DNA of 29,419 nucleotides from the NCBI GenBank assembly GCA_002384815.1, contig DGBN01000064.1, forward strand, positions 1 to 29,419. The letters are read 5' to 3'. The position numbers and the translations under genes were made by a program. Positions 7,303 through 14,901 of this stretch are shown here, piece by piece; the first letter of the stretch is position 1, and each line of letters starts with the position of its first letter. Under the pieces are notes generated by a model that was not told where the DNA came from, searched no databases, and saw only the letters and a list, made by a program, of their open reading frames with translations. Origin of the DNA: Oxalobacteraceae bacterium UBA4003. Its GTDB lineage: Bacteria > Pseudomonadota > Gammaproteobacteria > Burkholderiales > Burkholderiaceae_D.

Positions 7303-7560
7303 CTAATTTAATGAAGTAAAAAACTCATCCGCTGAGCTGTACTCTCCTTGTTCAATTTCACAATTCCCTAGCGCCAGAATTCTAAGTAATGCAAACGTCT
7401 CCTTTTGCTCTTCATAGCTTTTCAAATCCATCAGCACTAGCTTTACCGATCCATGCTGAGTGATGAGCATCGGTTGTCGAGTTTCACACAATTCCTCAAC
7501 GATTTTATCTGCATGTTTTTTGAGATAGCTTAACGGCTTCGCTTGTGTAGGGAATTTCAT
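7303..7560 (-). CDS. Phd/YefM-family antitoxin, apparently orphan
   Basis: The 85-residue product has the Phd/YefM layout: an N-terminal dimerising, DNA-binding part (PLSYLKKHADKIVEEL, then QPMLITQHGSVKLVLMDLKSYEE) and an acidic C-terminal tail that normally wraps the toxin (EIEQGEYSSADEFFTSLN). These proteins neutralise RelE/ParE or Doc toxins and repress their own operon. No toxin-sized reading frame follows in the 239 nt to the restriction operon, and none precedes it in the usual place. It is therefore a solitary antitoxin, a regulator, or the survivor of a decayed pair. The ATG overlaps the stop of a small upstream frame (ATGA). Confidence 0.82.
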   Translation of the reverse strand: MKFPTQAKPLSYLKKHADKIVEELCETRQPMLITQHGSVKLVLMDLKSYEEQKETFALLRILALGNCEIEQGEYSSADEFFTSLN

Positions 7561-7733
7561 ATCAACCTCAGCTCAATTTGAGAATTGATTGTAAAGGGAT
7601 CTGGTCGTAAATCGCAGACTCGAACATATGTCTTATAGCGTGCCTCCGCAGTAATCTCATGCATTTCAAAATCGCCAATGTTCAACAACCTTGTAATTTT
7701 GTGTAGCCTAATTTTTGACCTGACTACATTCAC
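7557..7733 (-). CDS. Possible small ORF overlapping the antitoxin start
   Basis: A 58-codon frame from GTG at 7733 (or 35 codons from ATG at 7664) ends in TGA overlapping the antitoxin ATG by four bases, which is typical of coupled genes. The last 35 residues (MHEITAEARYK to SQIELRLI) look protein-like, with mixed charge and no low complexity. The N-terminal part runs through the attachment-arm repeat, so this may be the tail of a gene truncated by rearrangement. No family was recognised, and no Shine-Dalgarno is seen before either start. Confidence 0.25.
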   Translation of the reverse strand: MNVVRSKIRLHKITRLLNIGDFEMHEITAEARYKTYVRVCDLRPDPFTINSQIELRLI

Positions 7734-7884
7734 TGTCTAGGCTACGAATTAGGCTACACGAGAGTGGAAACCAATGGCAACCAATGGCAATGAACGAATA
7801 CTAAAAAATCATTTAAAACAGAGACTTAACAAGAAGAGTGAGTGTTCATGCGGGTTCCGAAAGGGTTTAGCTAACGACTCATAA
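7701..7884. repeat. Integrase-proximal attachment-arm region, right copy
   Basis: This stretch resembles 2350-2535 in sequence and spacing. GTGTAGCCTAATT (7701-7713) and AATTAGGCTACAC (7747-7759) form a perfect 13-bp inverted repeat. A 10-bp direct repeat CCAATGGCAA is tandem at 7771-7790. GAGTGAGTGTTCATGCGGGT follows in both copies, and both reach AACGACTCATAA. No integrase gene adjoins this copy, so it is either a vestigial element end or a duplication of the left end. Confidence 0.75.
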
Positions 7885-7922
7885 TCCGTTGGTGCCGTGT
7901 TCGACTCACGGGAGGCCCACCA
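7876..7922 (+). other. Right attachment site: duplicated 3' half of the tRNA
   Basis: Positions 7880-7922 are identical over 43 bp to the 3' exon of the split tRNA (2997-3039), through the CCA end. The four preceding bases GACT match the end of the 5' exon (2740-2743). This is the classic duplication left by integration into a tRNA and marks the right boundary of the element. It lacks the acceptor 5' strand and D arm, so it is not a functional tRNA. Confidence 0.9.
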
Positions 7923-7941
7923 AAATTTGTGTGGCAGAATC

Positions 7942-7971
7942 AAGGACTTCCGGAAGGAAGTCCTTTTTTTT
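7942..7971 (+). terminator. Intrinsic terminator beyond the attachment site
   Basis: AAGGACTTCC and GGAAGTCCTT pair around a GGAA tetraloop, followed by a run of T. It was probably the original terminator of the tRNA before the element separated them. An unusual run of eight G follows the T-tract (7972-7979). Confidence 0.88.
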
Positions 7972-8034
7972 GGGGGGGGAAATGTTCGTTTGGAAATGGC
8001 AGTGAATAACGTCGGCTGCCCGGCTTAAAAATCA

Positions 8035-9198
8035 TCAAATCCGTTCCCGCTGATAGCCGTCTGGTATTCCTTCCCTGGACAGCACCCACTGCCATAACTG
8101 GATATCGCGTGCGCGAAATGCGCCTGCGCAAGAGAGCAGGTAATAGCGCCACATGCGATAAAAGCGCTCCCCCAACTCATCTGCAAAGCGTGGCCATGCA
8201 GTATCGAAGTTGCTGAACCAGGCCATCAGCGTTTTGTCATAATCGGCACCGAAGTTGTGCATGTCTTCAATGACAAATAAATTGTCTGCAGCGTCGCCGA
8301 TCTGGCCTGCTGATGGCAGGTCGCCATTGGGAAAGATGTATTTATCTATCCATGGGTCAGGGGTGGATTTGCGCATGTTCTTGCCTATGGTATGCAGCAG
8401 GAACACGCCGTTCTTTTTCAGACATTGATGAGCGACTTTCATGTAGGTCCGGTAATTTTTGCGGCCTACATGTTCAAACATGCCGATACTGGCGATCGCA
8501 TCGAATTCTTCATTCAGTTCGCGATAATCCTGCAGGCGAAATTCCAGTGGCAGATGTGCGTAGCGTTGCTGCGCCCATGCAACCTGTTCCTTTGAAATGC
8601 TCACGCCTACGCATTCGACACCATAATTTTCAGCCGCGTAAGCCATGAAGCTGCCCCAGCCGCAACCTATGTCCAGTACACGCATGCCGGGTTTGAGTCG
8701 CAGTTTGCGGCAGACCAGTTCCAGTTTGGCTTGCTGCGCCTGTTCCAGGTTGCTGGCATTTTCCCAGTAGCCGCAGGTATAGGTCATGCGGGTATCGAGC
8801 ATTGCTGCGTAAAAATCATTGCCCAGGTCATAGTGCACTTCCCCAACCTGTCTGGCGCGTTTCATGTCTTGCCGGTTCAGCAGTTTTGCGGACAGCGCAT
8901 GTCCCAGCAGGCGTAGTGGTTGAATCTGATCGGTCAGTCTGCTGCCTAAAAGGCGTGCAAAAAATTCATCCAGTTCTTCTGCATCCCACGCGCCATCCAT
9001 ATATGCTTCGCCTAATCCTAGGTTGCCCCGGGAAAACGCCCGTTCGGGAACGCCGGCGGATTTAAGTTGCATGTCCCACGGACTGGAGCCGTTGATCTGG
9101 ATGGATGCCTTGCCAAGGAGTTCTACCGTGGCGCGATACAGGCGAGAATTCTTGGGAGTGAACGGTGTTGTGCCTTGAGGCAAGAATTGAGCGGACAT
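8035..9198 (-). CDS. cfa: Cyclopropane-fatty-acyl-phospholipid synthase
   Basis: This enzyme transfers a methylene group from S-adenosylmethionine to the cis double bond of unsaturated fatty acids in membrane phospholipids, a stationary-phase and acid-stress change. The 387-residue length matches E. coli Cfa (382). The cofactor loop VLDIGCGWGS lies near residue 172, VHYDLGNDFY near 121-130, and the late conserved Cys sits in LLSCAGAF (about 357). The substrate region GMFEHVGRKNY is also present. The start has a good AAAGGAG ribosome-binding site 9 nt upstream. The gene is divergent from a LysR-type regulator. It is the first chromosomal gene beyond the element, and its base composition returns to that of the core. 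Confidence 0.95.
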   Translation of the reverse strand: MSAQFLPQGTTPFTPKNSRLYRATVELLGKASIQINGSSPWDMQLKSAGVPERAFSRGNLGLGEAYMDGAWDAEELDEFFARLLGSRLTDQIQPLRLLGHALSAKLLNRQDMKRARQVGEVHYDLGNDFYAAMLDTRMTYTCGYWENASNLEQAQQAKLELVCRKLRLKPGMRVLDIGCGWGSFMAYAAENYGVECVGVSISKEQVAWAQQRYAHLPLEFRLQDYRELNEEFDAIASIGMFEHVGRKNYRTYMKVAHQCLKKNGVFLLHTIGKNMRKSTPDPWIDKYIFPNGDLPSAGQIGDAADNLFVIEDMHNFGADYDKTLMAWFSNFDTAWPRFADELGERFYRMWRYYLLSCAGAFRARDIQLWQWVLSREGIPDGYQRERI

Positions 9199-9306
9199 TC
9201 AGGAAACTCCTTTCGATTTGATGACCAAAGGCTTGTTTTAAAATGCTTGTTTTGAGCAATTCATGCGTCGGGAAGATTATTCGATTGCGCGTATATCTTG
9301 GCGTTA

Positions 9307-9331
9307 AAATATGCAAAGATTATGCATATTT
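9307..9331. promoter_or_regulatory. Inverted repeat between cfa and the LysR gene
   Basis: AAATATGCA and TGCATATTT form a perfect 9-bp dyad around AAGATTA in the 199-nt divergent spacer. Size and position fit a LysR-type binding site, which could control cfa, the regulator itself, or both. Binding is inferred. Confidence 0.5.
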
Positions 9332-9397
9332 ATGGCGCCATGTAAAAATGAAATTTCCCCGCATTTATTATCAGGAATGTTGCACTAAAGGTTAAAC

Positions 9398-10261
9398 ATG
9401 GATATTGAGCTTGCCCGGACCTTTCTTTATATCGTGCGTTCAGGCAGTTTTATTGCTGCCGCCACGCGTCTTCATGTCACGCAAACCACCGTGACGGCGA
9501 GGGTGCAAAATCTTGAATCGCAACTTGGTTGTTTGCTGTTTGTACGTAATCGCGCCGGTGCGCGTTTAACCGACGATGGCGAACGTTTCGTAGGATATGC
9601 CAGCCAGTTGGTGCAAACATGGGATGCGGCGCGGCGTGATTTGCCTTTGCCCGATGGTTATGGCGATTCGCTTGCGCTAGGTAGCGAGGTGAGCTTGTGC
9701 AACCCATTGATGCTGCAATGGACGATGCAACTCCGACGCGCCTTGCCCTCGCATGCCATTCGCGTGGAGGTTGGCGATGGCAGTAGCTTGCAGTCCAAGC
9801 TGGAGCATGGCTTGCTGGATGCCGCGTTGGTTTATCGGCCGGAATACTGGAGCGGCATGCAGGTAGAGCAACTACTGGAAGAAAAATTGGTGCAGATTGC
9901 ATCGACCAAAAATCCTGAGCCCTATGTGTATGTCGATTGGGGGCTGGATTTCAGAAAACAGCATGATGCAGCCTTGCCGGACAAGGCAAAAAATGTCCTG
10001 TCTTTCAATCTGGGGCCGCTTGCCCTGCAATACATCCTGCAATGCGGCGGCAGCGGTTATTTCCGCACGCGCGTCGTACGGCGCGCGCTGGCCCAGGGCC
10101 TGCTGGAAAAAGTGAAATGCACGCCTGAATTTTCGTACCCGGTTTATCTGGTTTATTCGCGCGAAAAAGAATCCGAGGTGATGCAAAAAGCTTTTGAGCT
10201 TTTACGCACCGTGGTGACGGAAGAGGTCGATTGGTCCGAACATTGGGAGTTTACACCGTGA
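9398..10261 (+). CDS. LysR-family transcriptional regulator divergent from cfa
   Basis: The 287-residue protein has the standard LysR N-terminal winged helix (ARTFLYIVRSGSFIAAATRL, then VTQTTVTARVQNLESQLG; residues about 5-60) and a periplasmic-binding-protein-like effector domain from about 90. The effector ligand cannot be read from the sequence. Divergence from cfa with a shared 199-nt spacer suggests control of cfa or of itself, as is usual for this family. The start is chosen because the helix-turn-helix begins directly after it (MDIELARTF). Confidence 0.88.
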   Translation: MDIELARTFLYIVRSGSFIAAATRLHVTQTTVTARVQNLESQLGCLLFVRNRAGARLTDDGERFVGYASQLVQTWDAARRDLPLPDGYGDSLALGSEVSLCNPLMLQWTMQLRRALPSHAIRVEVGDGSSLQSKLEHGLLDAALVYRPEYWSGMQVEQLLEEKLVQIASTKNPEPYVYVDWGLDFRKQHDAALPDKAKNVLSFNLGPLALQYILQCGGSGYFRTRVVRRALAQGLLEKVKCTPEFSYPVYLVYSREKESEVMQKAFELLRTVVTEEVDWSEHWEFTP

Positions 10262-10445
10262 TGCCTGCAAGACAAGCATGCGTCCGACGAGCAGGCAGGA
10301 GATCCAGTGATTCTGGATGATTGATTTTCAGTAAAATTTGATCTAGCGCAATACGATGATTTCTCTGTGGCAATATGATGCGCACATGTATTCATCATGG
10401 CAGCGGCAATAGAGCTGCTTTTTACACCACAAGCAGGGATCTCGG

Positions 10446-12107
10446 ATGCGCACTAATTTACCGGTTACGAATACCGAATTCATTTTAAGAGATGAGATGT
10501 CCTTGGTATCCAAAACCGATACCAAAGGCCGGATCACCTATGTGAATCCGGCATTTATTGAAGCCAGCGGTTTTGTGGAAGAAGAGCTGCTCGGAAAACC
10601 GCATAATCTGATTCGCCATCCTGACATGCCTGAGCAGGCATTTGCAGATATGTGGCAGACTTTGCAGCAGGGTTTGCCGTGGACTGGCATGGTCAAAAAC
10701 AGACGTAAAAATGGCGATTTTTACTGGGTCAACGCGAATGTCACGCCGGTGCGGGAAGAGCAGAAAATTGTCGCGTATATGTCAGTGCGCAGCAAACCGA
10801 GTCGGGTGCAGGTAGACGGTGCGGCAAAAATTTACGCACGTTTCAAGGCTGGCAAGGCCAAAGGCTTGATGATCAGACGCGGCGAAGTCGTGGCGTCGGG
10901 GCTGCTCGGCAAGCTGGCATCGCTGAAAAATATCGGTTTGGGCACACGTATAGGCATCGGCATGAGCGCGCTTATTGCGTTGATTCTGACGCTGGGATTT
11001 GCTGCTGCCACGGCAGTTGAAAACGCTGCCTGGTCTTACGGGTATGGTGCGGCAACGATTGCCGGCGTCGGTATCGCCATTCTGTCGTGGGCAGGTTTGT
11101 ATTTTTCCATCATGCGGCCGCTGAACAGGCTGATTGACAAGACTCGGGTGATTGCCGGCGGCGATTTTTCGGCAAATTTCGATGTCGATCGTCATGATGG
11201 TATGGGGCAATTGCAACAGGCCTTGCAGCAGATGAATGTGAATGTGCGCTCTGTGATGAGCGATATTCGTCAGAACGTCGATTCGATCACGATTGCAACG
11301 AAGGAAATTGCCGAAGGCAATATGGATTTGTCGCGACGCACTGAAGCGCAGGCTTCCAGCCTGGAGGAAACCGCATCCAGCATGCAGCAATTCGCCGCCA
11401 CTGTTAAGCAGAATGCAGACAATGCGCAGCAGGCGAACTGCCTGGTGCTGTCGGCATCCGAGGTGGCCGGAAAAGGAGGAGCGGTGGTGGAAAAAGTGGG
11501 GGTAACGATGAATGAGATCAGCGCCTCTGCCAAAAGAATTGTCGATATCATCAGCCTGATTGACGGCATTGCGTTTCAGACGAATATTCTGGCATTGAAT
11601 GCTGCCGTGGAAGCAGCGCGTGCGGGTGAGCAAGGCAAGGGCTTTGCTGTGGTGGCGGGAGAAGTGCGTAGTCTGGCGCAACGCTCTGCCAATGCCGCCA
11701 GAGAAATCAAGCACTTGATCGATGACTCAGTAGGCAAGGTTGGGGTCGGCAATCGCCTGGTTGGCGATGCCATGGCAACCATGGAAGGTATCGTCGATTC
11801 AGTGAAAAGCGTGACCGACATCATGAATGAAATCACGCAGGCGAGTCGCGAGCAACGTGACGGGATCGAGCAGGTCAATCTGGCTATTTCTCACATGGAC
11901 CAGGTTACGCAGCAAAATGCTGCACTGGTTGAGGAAGCCGCTGCTGCCGCCGCGAGTCTGGAAGAACAGACCGAGCATTTATCGCAATCGATTTCAATTT
12001 TTAAAACGGCCGGCGGTGCAGCCATGGTGCCGGGTGTAGTCCGCAAGCAGCCCGGTTCATCTGCACAACGGGCCATCGGGCATAGAACAATCGCATCGAT
12101 ATTGTGA
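10446..12107 (+). CDS. Aer-like methyl-accepting chemotaxis protein with N-terminal PAS domain
   Basis: A 553-residue inner-membrane chemoreceptor. Residues about 10-125 form a PAS domain of the aerotaxis receptor type (SKTDTKGRITYVNPAFIEAS, then NRRKNGDFYWVNANVTPV), which in Aer binds FAD and senses redox state or oxygen. Two hydrophobic segments follow (about 175-195 and 200-225) with almost no periplasmic loop, then a HAMP region starting at IMRPLNRLID. The signalling hairpin tip is IAFQTNILALNAAVEAARAGEQGKGFAVVAGEVR, here quoted in two parts: IAFQTNILALNAAVEAA and RAGEQGKGFAVVAGEVR. There is no C-terminal CheR/CheB-binding pentapeptide (the end is ASIL). It is a single-gene unit with no chemotaxis genes nearby, so it must signal to Che proteins encoded elsewhere. 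The sensed cue is inferred. Confidence 0.92.
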   Translation: MRTNLPVTNTEFILRDEMSLVSKTDTKGRITYVNPAFIEASGFVEEELLGKPHNLIRHPDMPEQAFADMWQTLQQGLPWTGMVKNRRKNGDFYWVNANVTPVREEQKIVAYMSVRSKPSRVQVDGAAKIYARFKAGKAKGLMIRRGEVVASGLLGKLASLKNIGLGTRIGIGMSALIALILTLGFAAATAVENAAWSYGYGAATIAGVGIAILSWAGLYFSIMRPLNRLIDKTRVIAGGDFSANFDVDRHDGMGQLQQALQQMNVNVRSVMSDIRQNVDSITIATKEIAEGNMDLSRRTEAQASSLEETASSMQQFAATVKQNADNAQQANCLVLSASEVAGKGGAVVEKVGVTMNEISASAKRIVDIISLIDGIAFQTNILALNAAVEAARAGEQGKGFAVVAGEVRSLAQRSANAAREIKHLIDDSVGKVGVGNRLVGDAMATMEGIVDSVKSVTDIMNEITQASREQRDGIEQVNLAISHMDQVTQQNAALVEEAAAAAASLEEQTEHLSQSISIFKTAGGAAMVPGVVRKQPGSSAQRAIGHRTIASIL

Positions 12108-12468
12108 TGTGTCATGAATGAGCGCATGCGCGTAACTGCGGCAATCACGTTTTTACACCGTTCCGACTGCCTGCCGCTGCCCGGCGGCTTAATTCATTCA
12201 GCCAGCCTTGCCATTTTTTCACTACAACCCATTGATAAATCACGTGTTTCTGCCTTACGGCGTATAATGCATCTGGTTTTGTCAAGGCAGTGACGGTAGT
12301 CGAGAAGGTCCAGAATTCCTACAGCGCTTCGCGCCTGCTCATTGCAGCCTTGTTTCATCAAGTAATCATTCAATTATCGAAAGAGTCAGGTCTTTTCCGG
12401 ATTCGTCACGGGTATGCATTATTTGCATGCCCCAATCGCATTAACGTCCCAGGAACCTGCTGCACACA
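12108..12468 (+). promoter_or_regulatory. Long leader region of rhlE with predicted -10 box and hairpin
   Basis: This 361-nt gap contains no convincing gene. A TATAAT at 12263-12268 is the best promoter element, although its -35 is weak. That would give an untranslated leader near 195 nt. A hairpin GGGTATGCA/TGCATGCCC with loop TTATT (12410-12432) lies 36 nt before the rhlE start. Long structured leaders are common in cold-induced DEAD-box helicase genes, so post-transcriptional control is plausible. The GC-rich dyad near 12173-12188 lacks a T-tract and is not a clear terminator for the upstream gene. Confidence 0.4.
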
Positions 12469-13968
12469 ATGTCTGACAATCAGTCTGCTTTGCCCGCCGA
12501 AACGCCCATCGTGACACCTGATGCTGCGCCTGCCATCCGCTTTCAGGATTTCGGCCTTGCGCCGGAAATTCTCAAGGCGCTGAACGATCAGGGCTATGTT
12601 CATCCGACGCCTATCCAAGCCGAGGCGATCCCGGTTGTGCTCAAAGGCATAGACGTCATGGGAGCCGCGCAAACCGGCACCGGTAAAACGGCGGGTTTCT
12701 CGCTGCCTATCATCCAATTGCTGATGGCGCATGCCAATTCCAGCGCTTCGCCGGCACGTCATCCGGTGCGCGCATTGATCCTGACACCGACACGTGAGCT
12801 GGCCGATCAGGTTGCGGCCAACGTCAAAGCCTATTCGCGTCACACGCCTTTGCGTTCGCTGGTTGTTTTCGGCGGCATGGATATGGCGCTGCAAACCGCA
12901 GCCTTGCGCGGCGGGGTGGAAATCGTCATTGCGACGCCGGGTCGTCTGCTTGATCACGTACAGCAAAAATCCATCAATCTGTCGCAAACGCAAATCCTGG
13001 TGATGGATGAGGCGGATCGCATGCTGGACATGGGCTTCCTGCCTGATCTGCAGCGCATCATCAATCTGTTGCCCAAGCAGCGGCAGAATCTGATGTTCTC
13101 GGCAACCTTCTCGCCGGAGATCAAGAAGCTCGCAGCAACTTTCCTGAAAGATCCGGTCACGATTGAAGTTGCGCGCAGCAATGCGACGGCGGAAAACGTC
13201 ACGCAAATCGTCTACAAAGTGGAGGAAGAAGCCAAGCGCGATGCGGTGTCCTTCATCATCCGTGAACGCGGTCTGAAGCAGGTTATCGTTTTCTCGAATA
13301 CAAAAATCGGTGCATCGCGCCTGGCGCGTCAGCTGGAAAGCGAAGGCGTCAAGGCTTCCGCGATTCACGGCGACAAATCGCAATCGGAACGCATGCAGGC
13401 GCTGGAGCAATTCAAAAACGGCACGATAGAAGTGCTGGTGGCGACCGACGTCGCCGCGCGCGGTCTCGATATTGCCGAACTGCCTTGCGTGATCAACTTC
13501 GACCTGCCGTACAACGCGGAAGATTACGTGCATCGTATCGGCCGTACCGGACGCGCAGGTGCATCGGGTGATGCGATTTCACTGTTCTCGGACAAGGATG
13601 CACGTTTGCTGGTCGACATCGAGAAAATGATCAAGCACAAGTTTGTGCCGGCTGAACTGATCGGGTTTGCACCTTCATCCGGACGTAGTACAGAACGCAG
13701 CCATGATCGTCGCGCACACGAACGCAGTCCGCGCAAAGAGGAATCTCGTCCGTCGCGCACACCGGAACGCAGCACCAGCGTGCCATCGAATGGCAGTCGC
13801 AGTGCGTATGCTGCCGCGCCGCGCAAGGAAAAAATCGATCCCTTCTTTACCAGGCCGTATGAGCCGGCACCATCAACTGTCAGTGATGGCAAGCTGGCGG
13901 ATCAGGTGCCAGCCAAACCGCAGAGGCACAAGGTGGCAGCTTTGCTGGGCGGCGCGCCCAAACGTTGA
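12469..13968 (+). CDS. rhlE: DEAD-box ATP-dependent RNA helicase, RhlE type
   Basis: A 499-residue helicase that unwinds structured RNA in ribosome assembly and RNA turnover. The order of motifs is complete: Q motif (FQDFGLAPEI to HPTPIQ), motif I AQTGTGKT (about 66-73), Ia PTRELADQ, GG, TPGRLLD, motif II DEADRMLDMGF, motif III SAT, motif IV VIVFSNT, motif V ATDVAARGLDI and motif VI HRIGRTGRAG. The DRMLDMGF extension and domain spacing fit the RhlE subgroup. After residue about 400 comes a basic, Arg/Ser/Pro-rich tail typical of beta- and gammaproteobacterial RhlE, which probably adds RNA binding. The gene is monocistronic and ends at a bidirectional terminator. Confidence 0.95.
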   Translation: MSDNQSALPAETPIVTPDAAPAIRFQDFGLAPEILKALNDQGYVHPTPIQAEAIPVVLKGIDVMGAAQTGTGKTAGFSLPIIQLLMAHANSSASPARHPVRALILTPTRELADQVAANVKAYSRHTPLRSLVVFGGMDMALQTAALRGGVEIVIATPGRLLDHVQQKSINLSQTQILVMDEADRMLDMGFLPDLQRIINLLPKQRQNLMFSATFSPEIKKLAATFLKDPVTIEVARSNATAENVTQIVYKVEEEAKRDAVSFIIRERGLKQVIVFSNTKIGASRLARQLESEGVKASAIHGDKSQSERMQALEQFKNGTIEVLVATDVAARGLDIAELPCVINFDLPYNAEDYVHRIGRTGRAGASGDAISLFSDKDARLLVDIEKMIKHKFVPAELIGFAPSSGRSTERSHDRRAHERSPRKEESRPSRTPERSTSVPSNGSRSAYAAAPRKEKIDPFFTRPYEPAPSTVSDGKLADQVPAKPQRHKVAALLGGAPKR

Positions 13969-13981
13969 GTTTCAGTACATC

Positions 13982-14009
13982 AAAAAAGGACGCCTGGGCG
14001 TCCTTTTTT
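13982..14009. terminator. Bidirectional terminator between rhlE and gluQ
   Basis: GGACGCC and GGCGTCC form the stem, flanked by six A on the left and six T on the right, so it works on both strands. It overlaps the gluQ stop codon by about two bases. Confidence 0.9.
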
Positions 14010-14898
14010 ATTGCGGGCCGAATCGTTGCGCCCATTCGGAAATTGCGCTTTGCCAGAATGTCTCAAGCGAATCGACATGCTTAAGCTGCAATTCCAGGAA
14101 GCGTGCCGCGCACAGTAATGCATCCAATGGATACGCCAGATCGAGTGCCTGGGCACCGGTTTGTTTTGACAGTTTTTCTCCTGCCGCATTGAGAACCACT
14201 GGCACGTGCATGTAAGAGGGCGTTGGCAATCCGAGTAGCTGCTGCAGGTAGGTTTGTCTTGCGGTCGACTCCAGCAAATCCGTGCCACGCACGATGTGTG
14301 TGACACCTTGTTCTGCATCATCGACGACCACTGCCAGTTGATAGGCCCAGTATCCATCGGCGCGTTTTAAAACGAAGTCGCCGACTTCAGTCGCCAGATG
14401 TTGCGTCAGCGGGCCGAGCCAGCGATCATTGAAGGTGATGCATTCATCTTCCTGAGCAACGTCGGGTACGCGCAAACGCAAGGCGCGAGATACTTTTCCT
14501 GCAGCTAAACCGTTGCGACAGGTGCCTGGATAAATCGCTGCGCCATCGGGTGCAATGCCGAGTCGCGAGTCGGCAATTTCCTTGCGGGTGCAACTGCATG
14601 GATAGGTGTGTTTGGCCAGCTTGTCGAATGCGGCTTGATACACATCCTTGCGCTGACTTTGTACCAGCACTTCGCCATCGTGCCGCATGCCGAAAATTTC
14701 CAGCGCCTGCATGATCGCTTTGGTTGCGTCGGGGACGGTACGTGTTTCGTCTATGTCTTCTATGCGTAGCAGCCATAGCCCCTGATGGGCTTTGGTATCC
14801 AGATAGCTGGCCATCGCGGCGACCAGTGAGCCGGCGTGCAAGGGGCCGCTGGGCGAGGGTGCGAAGCGGCCTATGTATTTGTTCATCATGTCAGCCAT
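14008..14898 (-). CDS. gluQ: Glutamyl-Q tRNA(Asp) synthetase
   Basis: The 296-residue enzyme is a shortened glutamyl-tRNA synthetase paralogue that attaches glutamate to queuosine at position 34 of tRNA-Asp. The HIGH-equivalent is SGPLHAGS (about 16-23) and the KMSKS-equivalent EKLSKQ. The anticodon-binding domain of GluRS is absent, as expected. A zinc site is suggested by CSCTR and a downstream GTC. RFAPSPSG and LRIEDIDETR are family signatures. The ATG at 14898 is one option; MNKYIGRF at residue 5 would be an equally good start. A LysR gene ends 3 nt upstream on the same strand, so the two may be co-transcribed although no functional link is evident. Confidence 0.93.
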   Translation of the reverse strand: MADMMNKYIGRFAPSPSGPLHAGSLVAAMASYLDTKAHQGLWLLRIEDIDETRTVPDATKAIMQALEIFGMRHDGEVLVQSQRKDVYQAAFDKLAKHTYPCSCTRKEIADSRLGIAPDGAAIYPGTCRNGLAAGKVSRALRLRVPDVAQEDECITFNDRWLGPLTQHLATEVGDFVLKRADGYWAYQLAVVVDDAEQGVTHIVRGTDLLESTARQTYLQQLLGLPTPSYMHVPVVLNAAGEKLSKQTGAQALDLAYPLDALLCAARFLELQLKHVDSLETFWQSAISEWAQRFGPQ

Positions 14899-14901
14899 TG
14901 C

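Noticed and set aside
7876..7922. A second tRNA gene at the right boundary
   Set aside because: Only the 3' half is present. The bases before GACT belong to the element arm, so no acceptor or D stem can form.
12406..13533. A 375-codon open frame antisense to rhlE
   Set aside because: It is the mirror of a strongly conserved helicase gene. The translation is His/Arg-rich with no domain, typical of an antisense frame in GC-biased DNA.
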